Assembly: GCA_964490325.1 (NCBI GenBank)
Contig: CAZBBX010000004.1
Coordinates: 1-64,000 of the forward strand
Direction: 5' to 3'
Length of the DNA: 64,000 nucleotides
Source of the DNA: DAOPJM01 sp964490325
Lineage (GTDB): Bacteria; Bacillota; Clostridia; Christensenellales; CAG-138
The notes beneath the pieces are model-generated. The model saw only the letters and a list, made by a program, of their open reading frames with translations. It was not told where the DNA came from and made no database searches. The position numbers and the translations under genes are program-made. Below, in pieces: positions 59,461 through 64,000 of the stretch. Numbering within the stretch: the stretch's first letter is position 1; the number at the start of each line of letters is the position of its first letter.

Positions 59461-60381
59461 ATGGCAGTTAAACCGGTATTGGTCATTATGGCAGCAGGCA
59501 TGGGCAGCCGCTTTGGCGGACTCAAGCAGATGACGCCCATCGACGACGCGGGACAGGTCATCATCGACTATTCCATCTACGACGCCAAGCGCGCAGGCTT
59601 CGAGACCATCGTCTGCATCATCAAAAAGGAGATGGAGCAGGACTTTGAGCAGCTCGTCGGCAAGCGCATCCGTCCCTTTGTGGAGCTGAAGTACGCCTTC
59701 CAGCGGCAGGACGCCCTGCCTAATGGATACAGCATCCCTATAGGCCGCGTCAAGCCTTGGGGCACGGCACACGCGGTGCTCTGCGCCAAGGATGAGATCG
59801 GCAACGCGCCCTTTGCGGTGCTCAATGCGGATGATTTTTACGGTGCAAGCGCCTTTGGCAGCATCTATGACTATCTGGCCGCACCCCATGGCAAGACCGA
59901 GCACGCCATGGTCGGCTACCTGCTGCGCAACACCCTGTCCGACAGCGGCTCCGTGGCGCGGGGCGTGTGCAACGTGGACGAAAACGGCAAGCTCGCCACC
60001 ATGGATGAGCGCCTGAAGGTCATCCCCTACGAGGGCGAGGCCGCCTATTCCGAGGACGAGGGCAAGAGCTGGGTCAAGCTCTCCGGCGACACCCCAGTCT
60101 CCATGAACCTGTTTGGCTTCATGCCCTCCATCATGGACGAATTGCAGCAGCGTTTCCCGCCCTTCTTGGACAAGAACCTGCCCATCAACCCTCTCAAGTG
60201 CGAGTACCTTCTGCCGCGTGTGGCGGACGAGCTGGTGCACGAGGGCAAGGCAAGCTTCACCGTTCTGCACAGCGCGGACAGCTGGCACGGCATGACCTAT
60301 CGCGAGGATCTGCCGCTTTTGGAGGCAGCCTTGACCGATATGAAGCGGGAGGGCAAGTACCCCAATGCGCTCTGGCGCTGA
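59461..60381 (+). CDS. Sugar-phosphate nucleotidyltransferase
   Basis: 306 residues, ACAGGAGGA site. MAAGMGSRFGGLKQMTP is the nucleotide-binding loop; the metal-binding LNADDFYG and WGTAHAVLCAKDEI follow. The C-terminal half differs from RmlA and GalU; related stand-alone NTP_transferase proteins are common in Clostridia. It makes an NDP-sugar from a sugar phosphate; substrate unassigned. The next gene starts 3 bp later. Confidence 0.88.
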   Translation: MAVKPVLVIMAAGMGSRFGGLKQMTPIDDAGQVIIDYSIYDAKRAGFETIVCIIKKEMEQDFEQLVGKRIRPFVELKYAFQRQDALPNGYSIPIGRVKPWGTAHAVLCAKDEIGNAPFAVLNADDFYGASAFGSIYDYLAAPHGKTEHAMVGYLLRNTLSDSGSVARGVCNVDENGKLATMDERLKVIPYEGEAAYSEDEGKSWVKLSGDTPVSMNLFGFMPSIMDELQQRFPPFLDKNLPINPLKCEYLLPRVADELVHEGKASFTVLHSADSWHGMTYREDLPLLEAALTDMKREGKYPNALWR

Positions 60382-60384
60382 GCC

Positions 60385-61383
60385 TTGACGCGCCTGTTCG
60401 AGCTGACGCGGCAGTATCGGGTGCTGTCGCTCATAGGCCTTGGCAAGAACGTGGGCAAGACAACCGCGCTTGCCGCGCTCATCCGCGCACAGGCGGAGGA
60501 GGGGCGCGTGTTGGGACTCAGCTCCGTAGGGCGTGACGGCGAGCGCAGCGACCTTGTGACGGGAACAAAGAAGCCGCCCCTCTTTGTGAGGGAGGGAACG
60601 CTCTTTGCCACGGCGTCGGGCGCATTGGCGGATTGCGACTGCACAAAGGAGCTGCTTAAGGCAACCAACATCACAACGCCCCTGGGCGAGGTGCTGGTCT
60701 GCCGCGCAAGAAGCAGCGGCTATGTGCTGCTGGCAGGACCTTCGACCACGCAGGGACTGCGCTTGATCGGTGAGCAACTCACCGCATTGGGAGCGGAGCG
60801 CATCTATCTGGATGGAGCGCTGTTTCGCCGTGCCCCCGCAGATCCCCGCGTCAGCGACGCCTGCGTGCTGGCGACGGGTGCGGCGTATGCCCGCGATCCC
60901 GCCAAGATCGTCTGCGACACCTTGGCGGCGGCAGAGCTGATCGCCCTGCCCGCCACCAACGATTTTCCCTTGGGAAAGGACGCGACCCGCTTTCGTGCAA
61001 AGCGCGGTGCACAGACACTTCCTGCACAGACGCTTTCGGACGCCTTGGAGCAGGGGGTGGACGCCATCCTGCTGGGGGGCGCGGTGACGGAGGAACGCCT
61101 AAGGCCGCTCCTTACGGGCACGGGGGAGGCGGAGGGTCTGCGCCTTACGGCGGAGGACTGCTGCCGCATCCTGCTTGGCGCGGAGGCACAGGTGCGGCTC
61201 AAGCGGCGCGGCGTGAAGCTCTTTGTGCAGCGTCCCGCAACGCTTGCCGCCATCACGGTATCGCCCTTCGATCCACGCGGCAACAGCTTGGATGTTCGGC
61301 TGCTCATGGACGCCATCAAAAAGCGCAGCCCCGTGCCCGTGCTGGACGTGCTTGCTGACGAAGCGGCGCAGGACGAGGCGTAG
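60385..61383 (+). CDS. KamB-like aminomutase reactivase subunit (P-loop)
   Basis: 332 residues from a TTG start 3 bp after the preceding stop, without its own RBS. The N-terminal P-loop LIGLGKNVGKTTALAALI (about 15-32) and SSVGRDGERSDLVTGTKKPP resemble KamB, partner of the MutS-like KamC, which together reactivate B12-dependent lysine 5,6-aminomutase in lysine fermenters. The paired MutS-like gene downstream supports this, but no aminomutase gene is in the window. Alternative: another small P-loop enzyme of the BioD/CobQ kind. Confidence 0.6.
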   Translation: MTRLFELTRQYRVLSLIGLGKNVGKTTALAALIRAQAEEGRVLGLSSVGRDGERSDLVTGTKKPPLFVREGTLFATASGALADCDCTKELLKATNITTPLGEVLVCRARSSGYVLLAGPSTTQGLRLIGEQLTALGAERIYLDGALFRRAPADPRVSDACVLATGAAYARDPAKIVCDTLAAAELIALPATNDFPLGKDATRFRAKRGAQTLPAQTLSDALEQGVDAILLGGAVTEERLRPLLTGTGEAEGLRLTAEDCCRILLGAEAQVRLKRRGVKLFVQRPATLAAITVSPFDPRGNSLDVRLLMDAIKKRSPVPVLDVLADEAAQDEA

Positions 61384-61413
61384 GACGGCTGCAGGAAAGA
61401 TTTGGAGGATGCC

Positions 61414-62826
61414 ATGCTTACGGACGCACAGCAAAAGCGGATAGGCTTCACCTTCGTTCTAAACGCCTTAGAGCCGTATTCCCCCTACGGGGAGGCGCAA
61501 AAGCGCGCACTGTTGCCGTATTCGGACGAGGCGGCGCTAAACGCGGAGCTTGACGCGCTGGAAGCCCTCGGTAAGGCCACAGCCGCCCATCCAACTGCGG
61601 CGGACACCGTGGCGCAGGGCTTGATGCAGCTTCGTTCGATCGACGGCTCTCTTGACCGCATCCAAAGGAAGCAGGCGGAGGCGTTGGATCTGTTTTTGCT
61701 TAAGGGCTATCTGATAACCTTGGAGCGCATGACGCCGCAGCTTAACGCGCTCTTAGCGGACGAAGCGCTCTTGGCGCTCCTTCCGCCGCCGCTTACGGAC
61801 GCGCTCGACATTTTGGACGCAACGGGGGAGCGCTCCCCCGCATTCCTCATCAGCGAGCGCTGGTCAGAGGAGCTTTCGCGCATCCGCAGCGAAAAGCGCG
61901 CCCTGCTGCGCCGCGTCAACGAGGCGAATACGGACGCGTGGGAGGCGGAGCGCAGCGCGCTTTGCGCCTTGGAGGAGCGGGAGGAACGGCGCGTGCTGCT
62001 TGCTTTGCAGGAGCGTCTGCTGGTGCAGCTTGCCGCCGTGCGCACATCCCAAATATGTTTGGGCAGACTGGACTTTTTACTGGCAAAGGGGCGCTTGGCA
62101 AGGCGTTTTGCCGCGGTGCGGCCGCACATCGGCGGGACGGAGCTGCGCTGTACGGGTCTTGTGCGACCCGATCTTATGGAGCGGCTGCGCGAGACGGGAC
62201 GCGGCTTTACGCCGATAGATCTTACATTGCCCCGCGGCGCGACGGTCTTGGTTGGAGCGAACATGGGCGGCAAGTCAGTCGCCTTGGAAACGCTGGCGCT
62301 CAACGTACTTTTGGCGCGCTGCGGCCTGTTCGTCTTTGCAAAAAGCGCCGAGATCCCCTTCTTTACGGAGCTGTCCATCCTTTGCGAGGACGGCGGCAGC
62401 GCTCTTAGCGGCCTGTCCAGCTTTGGAGCGGAGCTGACGCAGCTGCAGGCTTCCTTGGAGGGGCTTACGGACGCCGCCTACCCGCTGCTGCTCTTGGACG
62501 AACCTGCACGCGGCACCAATCCCAACGAGGGAGCCGCTATATCAGCCGCCATCGTGCGCCGCCTCAACAAGGCGAACGCCGTGAGCCTGCTGTCCACGCA
62601 TTACGACGGAGTGGCGCAGTATGCGGCAAAGCGCTACCGCGTGGCGGGGCTGCGGCGCGAGGCGGGCAGGGGACTGCCCTTGGAGGCGTGCATGGAGTAC
62701 GGCCTTGTCGAACTGCAAGCGGACGAGCGCGTTCCGCGTGACGCGCTGCGCGTCTGCCGCAGGATGGGCTTGGACGAGGCTCTGATCGCCGATGCGGAGA
62801 CACTTTTAAGCGAGCGCGACAAGTAA
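61414..62826 (+). CDS. KamC-like MutS-family ATPase
   Basis: 470 residues from ATG 61414 with GGAGGA upstream. A helical N-terminal part (about 1-250) is followed by the MutS ATPase domain: Walker A VLVGANMGGKSVALETLAL, LSSFGAELTQLQ (MutS-type signature), Walker B YPLLLLDEPARGTNPNEGAA and STHYDG. It lacks mismatch-recognition and connector domains, so it is not a repair MutS. Size and pairing fit KamC, the ATPase of aminomutase reactivase. Ends TAA at 62824-62826, immediately before a 25-bp direct repeat. Confidence 0.65.
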   Translation: MLTDAQQKRIGFTFVLNALEPYSPYGEAQKRALLPYSDEAALNAELDALEALGKATAAHPTAADTVAQGLMQLRSIDGSLDRIQRKQAEALDLFLLKGYLITLERMTPQLNALLADEALLALLPPPLTDALDILDATGERSPAFLISERWSEELSRIRSEKRALLRRVNEANTDAWEAERSALCALEEREERRVLLALQERLLVQLAAVRTSQICLGRLDFLLAKGRLARRFAAVRPHIGGTELRCTGLVRPDLMERLRETGRGFTPIDLTLPRGATVLVGANMGGKSVALETLALNVLLARCGLFVFAKSAEIPFFTELSILCEDGGSALSGLSSFGAELTQLQASLEGLTDAAYPLLLLDEPARGTNPNEGAAISAAIVRRLNKANAVSLLSTHYDGVAQYAAKRYRVAGLRREAGRGLPLEACMEYGLVELQADERVPRDALRVCRRMGLDEALIADAETLLSERDK

Positions 62827-62875
62827 AGTCAGCGCTCCCCTTCTAAACACAAGTCGGCGCTCCCCTTTTAAATAT
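62826..62875. repeat. 25-bp direct repeat, two copies
   Basis: AAGTCAGCGCTCCCCTTC (from 62826) recurs as AAGTCGGCGCTCCCCTTT (from 62851), period 25, immediately after the kamC-like stop codon. Confidence 0.75.
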
Positions 62876-62885
62876 AGATCACTTG

Positions 62886-63026
62886 TCAATAGCTGTCGTC
62901 GTCCCCGTTATGCAGGATGGGATCCTCAAGCGCAGGCACCAGGTCGGAGTATCCCCACAGGAGCGCATCCACCCAGCTGCGCTGCGGATCATCCTTGCCG
63001 GAGTGCCGGTTGACATGCTCCCCCAT
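62886..63026 (-). other. Possible gene remnant beside the CRISPR array
   Basis: A minus-strand frame of 46 codons from ATG 63026 to TGA reads like real protein (MGEHVNRHSGKDDPQRSWVD, continuing to PALEDPILHNGDDDSY). The frame stays open upstream to a TAA inside the first CRISPR repeat. No RBS is visible. It could be the C-terminal remnant of a gene displaced by the array, or chance. The same DNA would be the leader if the array is transcribed on the plus strand. Confidence 0.3.
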
Positions 63027-63064
63027 ATTTGAGTGGATCAAAACCGCGTCCGCACTTGACCAGA

Positions 63065-64000
63065 TTTACATTCCATTTTGGGTGGATTAGAAACGTAGAC
63101 GATGTCGAACTCATAGCCTACTGACTGCAGTTTACATTCCATTTTGGGTGGATTAGAAACGATCGCGGCGGCGGCTACGACCCACCCGTGCTTGGGTTTA
63201 CATTCCATTTTGGGTGGATTAGAAACGAGTAGGCGTTCTCCTTAATCCCTTCATCGTCTCGGTTTACATTCCATTTTGGGTGGATTAGAAACGAACTCCT
63301 TAAAGGCGCGAAGCATCGGGTATCAAGGTTTACATTCCATTTTGGGTGGATTAGAAACGAACTAGCGGTTCGCGTGTTGGGCTAAAAAAAGGAGTTTACA
63401 TTCCATTTTGGGTGGATTAGAAACCGGGATGCTGAACGAGCTGTCGTGCCACTGATCAGTTTACATTCCATTTTGGGTGGATTAGAAACGACAGCGATCA
63501 TCACCGCCGTGGTCGGTCTGGTCGTGTTTACATTCCATTTTGGGTGGATTAGAAACGCAGCTCGGCGCGTGACGATCACAAGCGTTGACGCGTTTACATT
63601 CCATTTTGGGTGGATTAGAAACCGGTCGATCACCGCCGCGTTTGGCACGTAGTCCTTGTTTACATTCCATTTTGGGTGGATTAGAAACTGCGCCTCATCT
63701 GGGGTACACTGAGAGTATAGCACAATTTACATTCCATTTTGGGTGGATTAGAAACGAGCCGCGCACGGCAGGCATGGTGCTGGCGGGCTAATTTACATTC
63801 CATTTTGGGTGGATTAGAAACGCGGAGAATCCTTCTACAGGAAGGCAGAATCTCCAATTTACATTCCATTTTGGGTGGATTAGAAACCGTATTGGCATGC
63901 GCGCACGAACGCGGTATAATACATTTACATTCCATTTTGGGTGGATTAGAAACCAGGGTACGGGAGATCCATCAACAATAGTTATATAAATTTACATTCC
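63065..64000 (+). CRISPR. CRISPR array: 14 full repeats plus one cut by the window edge
   Basis: The 30-nt repeat begins TTTACATTCC and ends GTGGATTAGAAAC; all 14 full copies are identical. Starts are 63065, 63131, 63197, 63263, 63329, 63395, 63460, 63527, 63593, 63659, 63726, 63792, 63858, 63924 and 63991 (partial). Spacers are 35-37 nt, mostly 36, and all differ. The base before the repeat is G for copies 2-10 but A for copies 1 and 11-15. The 3' GAAAC end suggests plus-strand transcription with an 8-nt handle like that of type I-B/III systems. No cas gene is in the window, so the type is undecided. Confidence 0.97.

Noticed and set aside
61414..62826. DNA mismatch-repair MutS or MutS2
   Set aside because: No mismatch-recognition, connector or Smr domains; only the ATPase core and a helical arm.
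63010..63044. TTGACA motif and a degenerate repeat-like sequence left of the array
   Set aside because: No -10 box at the right distance, and similarity to the repeat covers only about 18 bases with an indel; not enough to call a leader promoter or an extra repeat.
63382..63935. Frames with repeated FLIHPKWNVN or FHFGWIRN peptides
   Set aside because: These are translations of the CRISPR repeat.

Overview
The window looks like a chromosomal segment of a high-GC, endospore-forming Clostridia-type Firmicute. It carries spoIIAA-spoIIAB-sigF, a gerA-type germinant receptor operon, the Gram-positive murB-rapZ-whiA block, AGGAGG-type ribosome binding sites and a sortase-like surface protein. I cannot place it at genus level. 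A run of exactly 100 Ns (41820-41919) shows this is draft or metagenome scaffold sequence.

Layout. 1-460: 132-bp tandem repeats, hairpin repeats and a terminator. 488-4058 (minus): a tyrosine-kinase-controlled capsule/exopolysaccharide control operon (degenerate DD-peptidase, Wzz-like protein, BY-kinase, PHP phosphatase) behind a consensus promoter. 4335-8734 (minus): PfkB sugar kinase with duplicated copies of its own 3' end, a lipoprotein, comF and a DeoR-type regulator. 8871-16125 (plus): a carbon-metabolism operon of archaeal-type GAPDH and phosphoglycerate kinase, a LarA-family nickel racemase/epimerase, malic enzyme, a two-subunit transketolase and a small membrane protein. 16838-18058: a frameshifted leucine-rich-repeat surface protein gene and a small glycine-rich peptide gene. 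18147-21988 (minus): gerA-gerB-gerC plus a 49-residue membrane protein. 22319-31304 (plus): a lipoprotein and a complete oligopeptide ABC transporter. 31337-34479: two moeA genes. 34615-41676: a membrane protein, tldD/tldE, a tetrahydrofolate riboswitch with folT, a lipoprotein amylase and a serine hydrolase. 41760-43520 (minus): the spoIIA operon with a duplicated sigF tail around the assembly gap. 43578-53102 (plus): solute-binding protein, murB-rapZ-whiA, methyltransferase, Hsp33, TPR protein, rRNA methyltransferase and archaeal-type phosphoglycerate mutase. 53227-56564 (minus): a deoxyribosyltransferase-like protein and a twin tyrosine-phosphatase surface protein. 56809-62826 (plus): DUF2156-like protein, alpha-glucosidase, nucleotidyltransferase and a KamB/KamC-like aminomutase reactivase pair. 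63065-64000: a CRISPR array that runs off the window with no cas gene in view.

How the genes work together. The most distinctive theme is a set of lower-glycolysis enzymes of archaeal type (type II GAPDH, PGK, ApgM). Two of them sit in one DeoR-linked operon with LarA, malic enzyme and split transketolase, which suggests a dedicated hydroxyacid/sugar-phosphate pathway. A second theme is tandem duplication of gene 3' ends (pfkB three copies, sigF two copies). A third is several promoters that abut the start codon (gerA, murB, the DUF2156-like gene), predicting leaderless mRNAs.
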